This document shows, piece after piece, positions 9,573 to 18,030 of a stretch of DNA of 46,999 bases. A model generated the notes under the pieces. That model did no database searches and was not told the origin of the DNA. It worked only from the letters and a program-made list of their open reading frames with translations. The first letter of the stretch is position 1, and each line of letters starts with the position of its first letter. Made by a program: the position numbers and the translations under genes. The stretch comes from DASVEE01 sp036399695 (GTDB lineage: Bacteria > Acidobacteriota > Thermoanaerobaculia > Gp7-AA8), in the NCBI GenBank assembly GCA_036399695.1, contig DASWMP010000204.1, forward strand, positions 1 to 46,999, given 5' to 3'.

Positions 9573-10191
9573 GCGGACCTCCGGCGTCGGGGCAGACAAA
9601 TATGGAACCGCTTGGACGGCGAGCATCGTCAGCCACGAGCCGTGGGAAGTCAAGAAGGGTGGAGTGAAATCTACGTGCTCGTTCCGGAAAGTTCACGCGG
9701 TCCCGAGAGCGATCGGGGACGGGAACTTATGTGACTAGTGTCGTGACACGACACTAGTCAACGCGAAGAGCGCGGAGCGCCGCGGCCGGCCGGCCGGCGG
9801 CAGTTTGCCGGCGGTGTCTCGTCGCTCGCGCGATGAGCCTGATCCACGACCGAACGCCGCCCAAAACGACCGGCAGATGGACGGCGCGCGATGGAGGATG
9901 ACCGCCGCACCCGCGAGGCAGACGGCGGCTCGATGGAACCGGTGACGCGCGGCATGAGGCGTCCTCCGGAGGGCCTTGGGCGGGGCTATGGACTGCGGCG
10001 ACCGCAGGCACCGCTCTGATTGGGGGTAGGGATTCCCCACCACGACACACTCCTGAGTGGGTCCGTCTGAACATCACCCCTCACCCCGGAACCGCCTGCA
10101 GGCGGGCGGAGAAGCTCCGCGACAACCAACGTCATACGCCTGCGATCGCTGCAGGCATGCCCCAACCAACAACTGAAAGCAGGATCGATCC
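9573..10191. other. 619-bp intergenic region between the divergent RHS and TULIP-like genes
   Basis: No convincing gene. It holds the RHS ribosome site, a perfect 29-bp palindrome (9732-9760) and GCCGGC-rich sequence around 9780-9810 that resembles the inverted repeat inside the gene at 31985. Three overlapping minus-strand open frames at 9735-10077 are rich in Arg/Pro/Ala and look like GC-rich artefacts. Promoters for both flanking genes should lie here, but no clear -35/-10 pair was recognised. Confidence 0.6.
9732..9760. promoter_or_regulatory. Perfect 29-bp palindrome upstream of the RHS gene
   Basis: TGACTAGTGTCGTG (9732-9745) is followed by a single A and then its exact reverse complement (9747-9760). 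With only one central base it is a poor loop, so a dimeric protein-binding site (operator) fits better than a terminator. It lies 160 bp upstream of the RHS start and about 430 bp upstream of the divergent gene at 10192, so it could serve either. A decayed transposon end is the alternative. Confidence 0.5.
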
Positions 10192-12015
10192 ATGTCGAAT
10201 CAACTGGGTGGCTACGAAATGGTCATGGCCATGTCGGAGCAGACCGTCAACGACCAGTTCAAGATGCTCTGGGCGAACGGAAAGATTCACAACGTCTGGA
10301 GCAGCAGGATCGTCCGCGACGGGTGGGGAGACACAACCGCCTGCGTCATCGACGAAGACTGCACCACGAATGACCCGAAGACGATCAGGGCCAGATTCGA
10401 TGCCGCCTTCGACAAGGCCCAGGGCAACACCAGCATGTCGGGCTTCCTGGCGTACATCGGGCCGCCGTTCATCTCGGTCCGGTACCACGATTACTCGCAG
10501 GTCTGCTTCAACATCCCGTTCGGCCCCGATTCGAAGCTGGACCAGACCGCTGTGGGCGCGGCCGGCATCCACAGCACATCGCTGAATGGACTGATCTACG
10601 TCTTTGTCGTGAAGCTCGTCAGAAAGCGCCAGGACGAACCGATTTCCGATCCGGATGCGGCCGACAACGTCCAGAAGTACATCCAGGAAACGATGGGCGC
10701 CATCAAAGAAACGGCTGGCGGCGACGTCCACGTGAGGGCGGAGGATTTCACGATCGAGAGTCTTTTTCTGGACCTCGAGAATGCCACGTTCACCGCGGAG
10801 GCAACGACGGTCTACCCCGAGGGCTGGGACAAGAACGGCCGGAACACCTCCGCCTGGAACGCGCTCCAAATCGCACTGCAAAGCTATTTCACGTCGGATG
10901 CGTTTCAGGAAGGCGGCAACCCGTACGTCCTCGGGTACGCCATCACCGCCCCCACTCTCGTGGAGCGTGCGCCGGCGGTCTTTCAGCCCCACAGTGTGGA
11001 TCATTCGACGTCGTTCGTTGCGGACGCCACGAAAAAACCGTTACCGGGCCAGGACACCCCACCCGGCGACACCCGGACCTGCGCGTTCAATTACATGATG
11101 ATGATGACTCCCGGGAAGGGCGGAGGGACGGGAGCCATGAAGAGCGTGCTCGCAAGCGTGGAGAGCCCTGGAAACGAGCAGAATAACGCGCTGGCCATCG
11201 ATTACGACCTGTTCTTCACAAGGTACCTCCAGGACGTGTTCGAGATGATTGCCGTGCAACTGAATGCGTCGATCAGTGACCTGAACGCGGCCCAGCGTGA
11301 CAAAAGTCACCCGTATTTCATGATGAACGAGAAGCATTCGCAGAAGATCAGCGCCACGGGCTCATTCAGAGCCGTCATTCGATACGACAAGATGCACGCT
11401 GACTTCGGTCAGGCCACGATCGTCGCTGAGGATTCCTACAATCTTTCTGAAATGAATTTTGGCTACGTTACTAGTTGGAAATACTGGTACCAAAAGACGA
11501 TCATCGCCGCTCCAACCGCGGACGTCGAATTCGTCGATGGCCGGCTGCGCATTGAGCTGGCGTTCGGGGAAGATGCTGTCTGCAACTACCACACATATGA
11601 GTCCAACTCCCTCCCGGCCAATCATTCCGGTATTGGGAAGGAGTTGCAGCACGGAACTGGTCTGCACATCGATCTCTACCCCGGGGAGGGCGGTGCGATC
11701 CTCGCCAGCATCGAGCCCTATTCCCGTCCTCCCGAGATCAGGGACGACGCCGAAGCTGTCCTGCAAGTCAACCAAAACATCCGTGGGAGTTTTTACAACA
11801 AGCTGAAGCTGAAGGATTTCCAGGACGCCATAAGCAGCAAATTACAGACAAACATGAAAACGCTGCCGAAGGTCGTCCTCCCGATCAGCAATGTCTACAC
11901 ATATAAAGACATCGGTTCCGAGCAGGACGCCGAGGATCCTGCGAAGCGCGTCGTCACGTTCCGATCGACCTACGTTCCAAAGAAAAAGGCGACCCTCCAG
12001 GAGGAGAGGTCATGA
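10192..12015 (+). CDS. Possible P47/TULIP-like protein, first gene of a two-gene unit
   Basis: A 607-aa protein starting at ATG 10192 with AGGA 7 nt upstream. No signal peptide or membrane segment is seen. The opening (GGYEMVMAMSEQTVNDQF), a middle stretch with VLGYAITAP followed by a histidine/serine-rich segment and then FNYMMMM, and alternating beta-rich sequence recall P47/OrfX2-type TULIP proteins of clostridial toxin clusters. They typically begin with GWD..FAI...VN and carry a similar LNYLxM stretch. This is recognition by eye, not an alignment. The stop overlaps the start of the next gene by 4 nt (ATGA), so the two products are probably made together. Codon use is less GC-biased than in neighbouring genes, suggesting separate origin. 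If TULIP-like, it may bind a hydrophobic ligand or act as an accessory to its partner. Confidence 0.6.
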   Translation: MSNQLGGYEMVMAMSEQTVNDQFKMLWANGKIHNVWSSRIVRDGWGDTTACVIDEDCTTNDPKTIRARFDAAFDKAQGNTSMSGFLAYIGPPFISVRYHDYSQVCFNIPFGPDSKLDQTAVGAAGIHSTSLNGLIYVFVVKLVRKRQDEPISDPDAADNVQKYIQETMGAIKETAGGDVHVRAEDFTIESLFLDLENATFTAEATTVYPEGWDKNGRNTSAWNALQIALQSYFTSDAFQEGGNPYVLGYAITAPTLVERAPAVFQPHSVDHSTSFVADATKKPLPGQDTPPGDTRTCAFNYMMMMTPGKGGGTGAMKSVLASVESPGNEQNNALAIDYDLFFTRYLQDVFEMIAVQLNASISDLNAAQRDKSHPYFMMNEKHSQKISATGSFRAVIRYDKMHADFGQATIVAEDSYNLSEMNFGYVTSWKYWYQKTIIAAPTADVEFVDGRLRIELAFGEDAVCNYHTYESNSLPANHSGIGKELQHGTGLHIDLYPGEGGAILASIEPYSRPPEIRDDAEAVLQVNQNIRGSFYNKLKLKDFQDAISSKLQTNMKTLPKVVLPISNVYTYKDIGSEQDAEDPAKRVVTFRSTYVPKKKATLQEERS

Positions 12016-15000
12016 CCACTCGGCTCGTCTATCACCCCGAGCTCATGAAGAACTACGCCTGCCAGGTGCCGGTCGGCGCCGGGGAGGAGTTCCGCACGCT
12101 GCTGGATGCGAACGGGCACCCGCTCATTTTCGCCATCGGGTCGGATCGTCACCTGCGCCTGATCGGCCGGGCCCACAAGGATCCGGAGCGCCCGGGCGCT
12201 GTCGCTGACGCGGCTCCCTGGCAGGTGACGTCTTTGGTGGCGGGTCCGGTGCATGCGTTTGCCGTGGCCCAGGATCGGGAGAGCGGAGACCTCCGCCTTG
12301 CCTACGCCACCTTCGAGGGCGGCAACCCCAGGCTCTACTCCTCGAAACGCAGGAACAACGATCGCACGACGTGGAAACCCGGCGAGACGTTCGAGTGGGT
12401 CGAGCATTCCCTCGATGCGGACGTCGTCGGGATCAACCGGATCGAGATCGATTTCGAGCACATGATGTTCGCCTGCACGGAGAGCCAGCGAAGGGCGTCC
12501 TATCACCTCGCCGGTTTCGACGCCGTCCCCGCACGTCAGGAGCTCTCCTTACCGCAGGACTGCGACAGAATCGTCGATTTCAAAGTGGGCTCGTACGGGT
12601 CCGGGATGATGCGCAGCAAAGGCACGTTCCTGCTGTACGAAATGGACCAGCCGGACGGCCTCAGGCAGGTCCTCTTGTTTCAGGCTTTCCCGGGCACTGA
12701 GATGGAGCGCATCCCCGTGGAATTCACGATCGAAGAGGGTCACGGTGTGTCTTCGATCGATCTGATCAGGAACGGGGACGGATCGGATCAACTCCTGGTT
12801 TGCGGCAATTCGGTCCGCCTGTACGAGTCCGACGAGATCCGGCACGAGTTGATTGCGAAAAGAAGCACCTCCTTTCGCGACATCCAGGTCGGTCAGGCCG
12901 GCGGCTACAACAGCGTCTGGGCAATCGAAGAGTGGGCCAATCAGCAATTCCGCCTGGTCTTTCTCACCGATCGCTATTTCGACCCTGTGACCCAGAGCTT
13001 TCAGGACGCGCCGAAGTGGACGCCGGACCTGCCGTTCATGGACGACGTCCGCCAGTTTTCGTGCATCAAGGGTTCGGCCAACGGCAATCATCTGATCCTC
13101 GTCGATCCGGGCAATCAGCTTTCGCACCTGTATCAGGATCCGTCCACGACGGTCTGGGGCCGGGATGCCATCGCGGTATGGCTGAACGAGATCGTGGAGT
13201 TTCCCTGCTATACGACCCGCCTGCTGCTGCAGAAGGACGAGCGAGGCACTCCGGTGACGGGGCAGGAGTGCCTCGTCCGGAGCTCATCCCAGGTGAACGC
13301 GACGATCAATGGAATCGCATACCAGCTCGGTCCCGAGAAGCCAGTCTCCGTGAAGACGGACTTCATGGGCGCGCTGACGATCGTCAACCCGCTCCCCGAC
13401 GACATCGGCACACCGGTCTTCTATGTGGAACATTCCGGGACGACTGACATCCTCGACCCCACGCGTGAGATGGAGGAGCGGTTACGAGCCATCAAGAGCG
13501 TCGAGGAATTCAGAAAGGCGTGTACGGATGACGGCCAGCCGTTGTGGCCGGGCGGCGGCACCTCGCCGACCGACGACGACCTGCGCGACGCCCTGCCCAT
13601 TTTCAAGCAGCTTCTCGACTGCAAGAAGGGATTGCTGGACGACGGGCTCGCAAAGGTGCGCAACGAGCCGCTCCCCCCTCGTGCAGACCAGGCGACGTGG
13701 GGCGTGAGCTTCAGCGGAAGCAGAGCGCTGGAATACCTGGATGAGACGAGTGCCCAAAAGTTGCTCGCTGACGATGACGCCCAGGGAGGGGGCGGATTTC
13801 ACCCGTTCCAGTGGATCGGTCACGCCTTCGGGACCGTCATCCACGCGATCGGAAGCATCATCCGCGGCCTCGAGACGACGTTCGGAAAGCTGCGCTCGTT
13901 CGTCGTCAAGCAGGTCAATCGCATCACCACGTTCGTTCTGAACGTCGGTGGACAGGTCGTCCACTTCGTCATCGATACGCTGGAGAAGGTCTGCCCCTTC
14001 CTGAAGGTCATCTTCGACGCCCTCGGGCTGGTGTTCAAGACCGTGCTTCGCTGGCTGGGGCGGCTCCTCGGGTGGGACGCGATCTGGGCCACCCACAAGA
14101 TGATTGCCCGTATGACCAAAAACGGGGCCAAGAGCATCGAGACGCACATCGATCGCACTGTGAAGGAGTGGGCGCCTCACGCTCACGATCGTGTCGAACA
14201 GCTCCGGAAGCACCTGCAGGAAATCGAAGACCTCCCCGATGGCGACGATCGACAGAAGAACGTCCTGATGACGTTGCTCACGTCGCCGTTATTCACCTGG
14301 CCGTTGTACATGTTGCAGCACATTGTCGGGGCCATGGAGAAACTCGCCGAGGTCGCGAAAGAAGTCCTCGAAAAGCTGAGCGACTTCCTGACGAAACAGG
14401 CAGAAGTGTACGAGTACGTCGCGGACTTCGTGCATGACCAGGCGAAGGCGATTCTCGACTTTGCGGCGAGCCCGGGCTTCTCGTCCGAGAAATTGCTGAA
14501 ACTGTTCGGGCCTCTGCTGGACCGAATCCTGGACGGCGTCGATGAATTGATCGCGTTGATACAGGGGCTGCTCGAGTTCGTGGCCGGCGCGGTTGCGAAG
14601 GTGGTCGAGGGCTTCGACGATCCGGCGGAGATTCCGTTCGTGACGCCCCTTTACAAGTGGTTGACCGGCCTGCTGGGCGAAGAAGAAACGTTCAGCTTGC
14701 TGAACGGTTTTTCCCTGATGGTCTCCGTCCCTCTCACCACGTTTTACAGGCTCCTCAGCGGCGGTAAAAGGCCCTTTGAGCCGGTGACGGACGGCTTCGG
14801 GGAAGCGAGCATGTTCGACGATTTCTGGGGCGCCGCACCAGGCGGTCGATCCACTGCTCAGGAGGGTTCCGCCAGGGACCAGAGGATCTATGAGTACCAG
14901 CGCTGGGGAGGAATGGTCGGAAGTATCTTCGGACCCATGGCCGAGATCTTCTCCATCGAGAAGAATGAACTGAAAGGCCCGAATTACTTCATCATGGTGC

Positions 15001-15428
15001 TCAACGGGGTGGCGCATGCGGCCACGATTCCGATCACGGTGCACGGGCGCGAAACACCACAGAAAGAAGCCGCGGACGACCTACGATGGGCGCAGTTTGC
15101 GCTCAGCCTCATCCCGGCCTATGTGCTGCCTTTCGATCTACGCCAGCTCACCGCGAGGTCGAAGCACATCATCAACATGGTCTTTTCGGTCCTCAGTCTG
15201 GGAACCAATATCAGCGCAAACGTACTGGACAACCCCGGAGGCTTGAGCTGGTTCGCTCAGATGAGCTCCCGCCTGGGATCGTTACTCCTGTCAGCGGGCG
15301 AGCTACTCAAGGAACCGGAGATGACCATAGGCGCTATCGTGCCCATCGCCGGAGGTGGCGGATCCAGCCTGATGAACGCTTATCCGACGGAGGATCACGA
15401 CCGCCATCACGGCACGCAAGGCAGGTGA
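12012..15428 (+). CDS. Large protein with propeller-like front and amphipathic helical rear; function unknown
   Basis: 1138 aa, with ATG overlapping the upstream stop and GGAGGAG just before it. Residues about 1-400 consist of short repeated beta segments with Asp/Gly turns (for example FAIGSDRHLRLIGRA, FAVAQDRESGDLRLAYA), suggesting a beta-propeller. About 400-480 looks like a beta domain. From about 592 to 876 the sequence turns strongly helical and amphipathic or hydrophobic (segments such as FGTVIHAIGSIIRGLETTF and VIDTLEKVCPFLKVIFDALG), followed by a hydrophobic tail to about 1110. No signal peptide, catalytic motif or known family was recognised. The architecture (binding propeller plus helices able to meet a membrane) is what one would expect of a pore-former or a large secreted or contact-dependent effector, but this is inference. 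It is translationally coupled to the TULIP-like gene. Confidence 0.75.
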   Translation: MTTRLVYHPELMKNYACQVPVGAGEEFRTLLDANGHPLIFAIGSDRHLRLIGRAHKDPERPGAVADAAPWQVTSLVAGPVHAFAVAQDRESGDLRLAYATFEGGNPRLYSSKRRNNDRTTWKPGETFEWVEHSLDADVVGINRIEIDFEHMMFACTESQRRASYHLAGFDAVPARQELSLPQDCDRIVDFKVGSYGSGMMRSKGTFLLYEMDQPDGLRQVLLFQAFPGTEMERIPVEFTIEEGHGVSSIDLIRNGDGSDQLLVCGNSVRLYESDEIRHELIAKRSTSFRDIQVGQAGGYNSVWAIEEWANQQFRLVFLTDRYFDPVTQSFQDAPKWTPDLPFMDDVRQFSCIKGSANGNHLILVDPGNQLSHLYQDPSTTVWGRDAIAVWLNEIVEFPCYTTRLLLQKDERGTPVTGQECLVRSSSQVNATINGIAYQLGPEKPVSVKTDFMGALTIVNPLPDDIGTPVFYVEHSGTTDILDPTREMEERLRAIKSVEEFRKACTDDGQPLWPGGGTSPTDDDLRDALPIFKQLLDCKKGLLDDGLAKVRNEPLPPRADQATWGVSFSGSRALEYLDETSAQKLLADDDAQGGGGFHPFQWIGHAFGTVIHAIGSIIRGLETTFGKLRSFVVKQVNRITTFVLNVGGQVVHFVIDTLEKVCPFLKVIFDALGLVFKTVLRWLGRLLGWDAIWATHKMIARMTKNGAKSIETHIDRTVKEWAPHAHDRVEQLRKHLQEIEDLPDGDDRQKNVLMTLLTSPLFTWPLYMLQHIVGAMEKLAEVAKEVLEKLSDFLTKQAEVYEYVADFVHDQAKAILDFAASPGFSSEKLLKLFGPLLDRILDGVDELIALIQGLLEFVAGAVAKVVEGFDDPAEIPFVTPLYKWLTGLLGEEETFSLLNGFSLMVSVPLTTFYRLLSGGKRPFEPVTDGFGEASMFDDFWGAAPGGRSTAQEGSARDQRIYEYQRWGGMVGSIFGPMAEIFSIEKNELKGPNYFIMVLNGVAHAATIPITVHGRETPQKEAADDLRWAQFALSLIPAYVLPFDLRQLTARSKHIINMVFSVLSLGTNISANVLDNPGGLSWFAQMSSRLGSLLLSAGELLKEPEMTIGAIVPIAGGGGSSLMNAYPTEDHDRHHGTQGR

Positions 15429-15470
15429 GTGCGCTCGGTCCCGCGGGCAGCCGCGGAGCGATTTCGGATT

Positions 15471-15610
15471 TCAGATTTCCGATTTCGGGGCTCCGCTCGG
15501 GGCCACTGCTCCCACGGACCGCCTGCCCCGCCGAGCGGGGCGGATTTCGGATTTCGGGGGCTCCGCTCGGCGCCACTGCTCCCACGGACCGCCCGCTCCG
15601 CCGAGCGGAG
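15471..15610. repeat. Two tandem copies of a 70-bp intergenic repeat
   Basis: The stretch with CTCCGCTCGG, CCACTGCTCCCACGGACC and a GC-rich CCGCCGAGCGG end occurs at about 15471-15540 and again at about 15541-15610, with a 70-bp offset and few changes. Each copy opens with GATTTCx heptamers. It occupies the gap between the toxin-like unit and the polysaccharide locus. An open frame running through it into the next gene has a low-complexity, non-protein-like translation. Confidence 0.8.
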
Positions 15611-15680
15611 CCCGGATCGGAAATCGCAAATCCCCGTCCGGAATACCGGCTCGCGCGGGAACGTCCTGAAACCCAACCCG

Positions 15681-17060
15681 ATGCCGCTTCTCCTCTTTGC
15701 CGCCTTTCTTGCGCTCGCCGTGACGGTGACGTTTGCGAACTGGCGTCATGGGCTGCTGCTCGCGCTCGTCTGCGGCGTGCTGCAGGATCCGGTGCGCAAG
15801 ATGACGCCCGGGACGCCCGTGGTGCTCACGTTCAGCATCATCATCATCTTTGCGGCGGTGATCGTGCGGGCGTGGCCGCTGCTGACGCAGGCGATCGGCG
15901 ACTTCAGCCGGAGGTTTCCGAACATCTACCTCGCGGGCACGATCCTCCTCTTTCTGCTCGTGCTCGCCGCGATCAACGGCCTGCTCACGTTCGGCGTCCG
16001 CTACTGGAAGGTCCCGCTCCTCAGCCTCTTCACCTATCTGGCGCCGATCCCGGCGGTGCTCGTCGGGTACGTCTACCTGCAGCGGGAGGAGATGCTGTAC
16101 CGGTTCCTCCGCGTCTACGCGGCCATCACGTCGCTGGCGCTCGTCGGGACGGTGCTCGAGTACCTCCGCTTCCAGCTCCCCTTTCTGGGGATGGTGGCGA
16201 CGGAAGGGGATCAGATCCGGCATCTGCCGGGGATTCAGATCCGCATGCTCAGCGGCATCTATCGCGCCCCGGACATCATGGGGTGGCACGCCGCGACGCT
16301 GACGGCCATCGGGATCGCCATGGCCATCCGCGGCGGCCTCGGCAAGCGCGCCTGGCCGTGGATGTCGGTGGCGGCCTGGGGCTTCTTCTGCTGCATGATC
16401 AGCGGACGCCGCAAGGCGGTCTACTTCGTCGCCGCCTTCGCCGGGGCGTTCCTCTGGCGTTACTTCCGCCGGCTCAAGGTGGCGCAGCTCATCGCCATCG
16501 GCGCGACAGGGCTGATCATGGGCGGGATCATTTATCAGCTCAAGAACAACGAGGAGAGCAGCGTCTACGCCCAGGGGGCAGCGGCGTCGCGCAGCGAGAT
16601 CGCGGAACGTCTGGAGGGAGGCGTCTTCGAGACCTTCCGGCAGTTCGGCCTCATGGGGGCGGGACTGGGCACGGCGACGCAGGGGATGCAGCATCTCCTG
16701 CCGGAAGACGCGACCCGCGGCTGGCAGGAAGGCGGCCTCGGCAAGATCGCGGTGGAGCTCGGACTGCCCGGCATCTTCGGGATCATGCTCTTCGGCGCAG
16801 CGGCCGGCGCGACGGTGATGAAGCTGACGCGCATCGGCGACGTGCCGGGCTCGTCGCAGGTGGCCCGGGCGATGCTGTTCGCGCTGGTGGCGGCGAACGG
16901 CGCGAACTTTCTGGCGTCCGCGCAGGCGTATACCGATCCGGTGCTGAGCCTGGTGACGGCGCTGTTTGCCGGGTTCCTGCTGGCGACCGCCACGCTGGAC
17001 GAGCGCCTGGCGAGAGAGCAGACCGCGGCTCAGCCGCAGCCGCTGACGGCGAGCGCGTAG
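15681..17060 (+). CDS. O-antigen ligase/polymerase-like (WaaL/Wzy) membrane protein
   Basis: 459 aa. The start is set at ATG 15681, where a hydrophobic helix begins (MPLLLFAAFLALAVTVTF); the frame is open further upstream, but only through the intergenic repeat. No strong ribosome site is seen. The protein is built of about 10-12 hydrophobic helices with a longer periplasmic-type loop in the middle containing IRMLSGIYRAPDIMGWHAA, as in the O-antigen ligase superfamily. The basic segment SGRRKA after a helix is also typical. Such proteins polymerise or transfer lipid-linked glycans at the outer face of the inner membrane. It is the first gene of the sugar locus. A second protein of the same superfamily lies at 25041-26525, so one may be the polymerase and the other a ligase; which is which cannot be decided here. 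Confidence 0.8.
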   Translation: MPLLLFAAFLALAVTVTFANWRHGLLLALVCGVLQDPVRKMTPGTPVVLTFSIIIIFAAVIVRAWPLLTQAIGDFSRRFPNIYLAGTILLFLLVLAAINGLLTFGVRYWKVPLLSLFTYLAPIPAVLVGYVYLQREEMLYRFLRVYAAITSLALVGTVLEYLRFQLPFLGMVATEGDQIRHLPGIQIRMLSGIYRAPDIMGWHAATLTAIGIAMAIRGGLGKRAWPWMSVAAWGFFCCMISGRRKAVYFVAAFAGAFLWRYFRRLKVAQLIAIGATGLIMGGIIYQLKNNEESSVYAQGAAASRSEIAERLEGGVFETFRQFGLMGAGLGTATQGMQHLLPEDATRGWQEGGLGKIAVELGLPGIFGIMLFGAAAGATVMKLTRIGDVPGSSQVARAMLFALVAANGANFLASAQAYTDPVLSLVTALFAGFLLATATLDERLAREQTAAQPQPLTASA

Positions 17061-17070
17061 CTCCGGTTGG

Positions 17071-17184
17071 GAGTTGGCGGTTGACGGTTGGCAGGGGCCA
17101 CCACCGAACCGCGTTGCGTGGCTGATATGGATGAACATTTCATCAGCCGTACGGAAACCACCGCCAACTGCCAACCGCCAACTC
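17071..17184. repeat. Inverted repeat of GTTGGC-type heptamers
   Basis: GAGTTGGCGGTT...GGTTGGCAG (17071-17094) is matched by its reverse complement at 17168-17184, separated by about 73 bp. The arms consist of 7-bp units (GGTTGGC/AGTTGGC). The same units form the arms of the inverted repeat at 33537-33632, so this is a dispersed intergenic element. It may work as a terminator or processing signal between the ligase-like gene and the SDR gene. Confidence 0.75.
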
Positions 17185-17224
17185 CTCTGGCGCGAACCAC
17201 CGCTCCTCCGGTACTGTCCGGGCC

Positions 17225-18019
17225 ATGAACCTGGAGCTCAAAGGGAAACGCGTACTCGTCACCGGCTCGACAGCGGGGATCGGCTTCGCCACGGCGAAGC
17301 TGTTGGCGGAAGAGGGAGCGGAGGTCATCGTCAACGGGCGCACGAAGCGGCGGGTGACGATGGCGGTGGACGCGATCTGCGCGGCGGTGGACGACGCGCA
17401 CGTCCGCGGCATCACGGCCGATCTCGGCCACGCCCGCGGGTGCGACGTGGTCATCGCCCAGGCGTCGGACGTCGACGTCCTGGTGAACAACGTCGGCATC
17501 TTCGAGCCCAAGCCGTTCGAGGACATCACGGACGAGGACTGGTTCCGCTTCTTCGAGACGAACGTGATGAGCGGCGTGCGGCTGTCGCGGCACTACGTGC
17601 GGGGGATGCGCTCGCGCAACTGGGGGCGGATCGTCTTCGTCTCGAGCGAGTCGGCGGTGCAGATCCCGGCGGAGATGGTGCACTACGGGATGACGAAGAC
17701 GGCGCAGCTCGCGGTAGCGCGCGGCCTGGCGGAATCGCTGGCCGGCAGCGGCATCACGGTCAACAGCGTGCTGCCCGGACCGACGGCGTCGGAAGGCGTC
17801 GGCACGTTCGTGCGGCAGATGGCGGAGGCGCGAGGGGTCGACTTTGCGACGATGGAGAAGGAGTTTTTCGCCACGGCCCGGCCGTCCTCGCTGCTGCAGC
17901 GCTTCACCAGCCCGGAGGAGGTGGCGGCCATGATCGCCTACGTCTGCAGCCCGCGCGCTTCGGCGACGAACGGCGCGTCGCTGCGGTGCGATGGTGGCGT
18001 GGTGCGCTCCATCGTCTAA
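17225..18019 (+). CDS. Short-chain dehydrogenase/reductase (SDR)
   Basis: 264 aa, classical SDR length. It has a Rossmann nucleotide site TGSTAGIG (13-20), NNVG (88-91, usually NNAG), N113, and the catalytic triad S141, Y154 and K158 (YGMTK). The C-terminal part has PGPT, and then CSPRASATNGASLRCDGG, the usual SDR end. It resembles FabG-like 3-oxoacyl reductases; Asn39-Gly40-Arg41 after the second strand suggests NADP(H) use. The substrate is unknown. Its place among glycan genes allows a role in sugar or lipid modification, but SDRs are too diverse to say more. The ATG follows a spaced, heptamer-repeat-containing gap of 164 bp. Confidence 0.9.
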   Translation: MNLELKGKRVLVTGSTAGIGFATAKLLAEEGAEVIVNGRTKRRVTMAVDAICAAVDDAHVRGITADLGHARGCDVVIAQASDVDVLVNNVGIFEPKPFEDITDEDWFRFFETNVMSGVRLSRHYVRGMRSRNWGRIVFVSSESAVQIPAEMVHYGMTKTAQLAVARGLAESLAGSGITVNSVLPGPTASEGVGTFVRQMAEARGVDFATMEKEFFATARPSSLLQRFTSPEEVAAMIAYVCSPRASATNGASLRCDGGVVRSIV

Positions 18020-18030
18020 GCTTTCGGCGC

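Noticed and set aside
6963..9734. Second long plus-strand open frame (923 codons)
   Set aside because: Same reason: antisense shadow of the Ig-like part of the RHS gene, with low-complexity composition.
9735..10077. Three overlapping minus-strand open frames of 65-107 codons
   Set aside because: They overlap in different frames, are Arg/Pro/Ala-rich, and one contains the palindrome at its end; none has a ribosome site or a recognisable domain.
15429..15680. 84-codon N-terminal extension of the first ligase-like protein
   Set aside because: It is encoded by the 70-bp intergenic repeats and is rich in Arg, Pro and Ser; the membrane helix begins at ATG 15681.
15471..17174. Minus-strand open frame of 567 codons
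   Set aside because: Antisense to the membrane-protein gene; rich in Arg, His and Glu with no domain.
17074..18030. Upstream extension of the GT4 glycosyltransferase across the whole SDR gene
   Set aside because: The extension is out of frame with the SDR gene and not protein-like; GT-B homology starts at the TTG at 18031.
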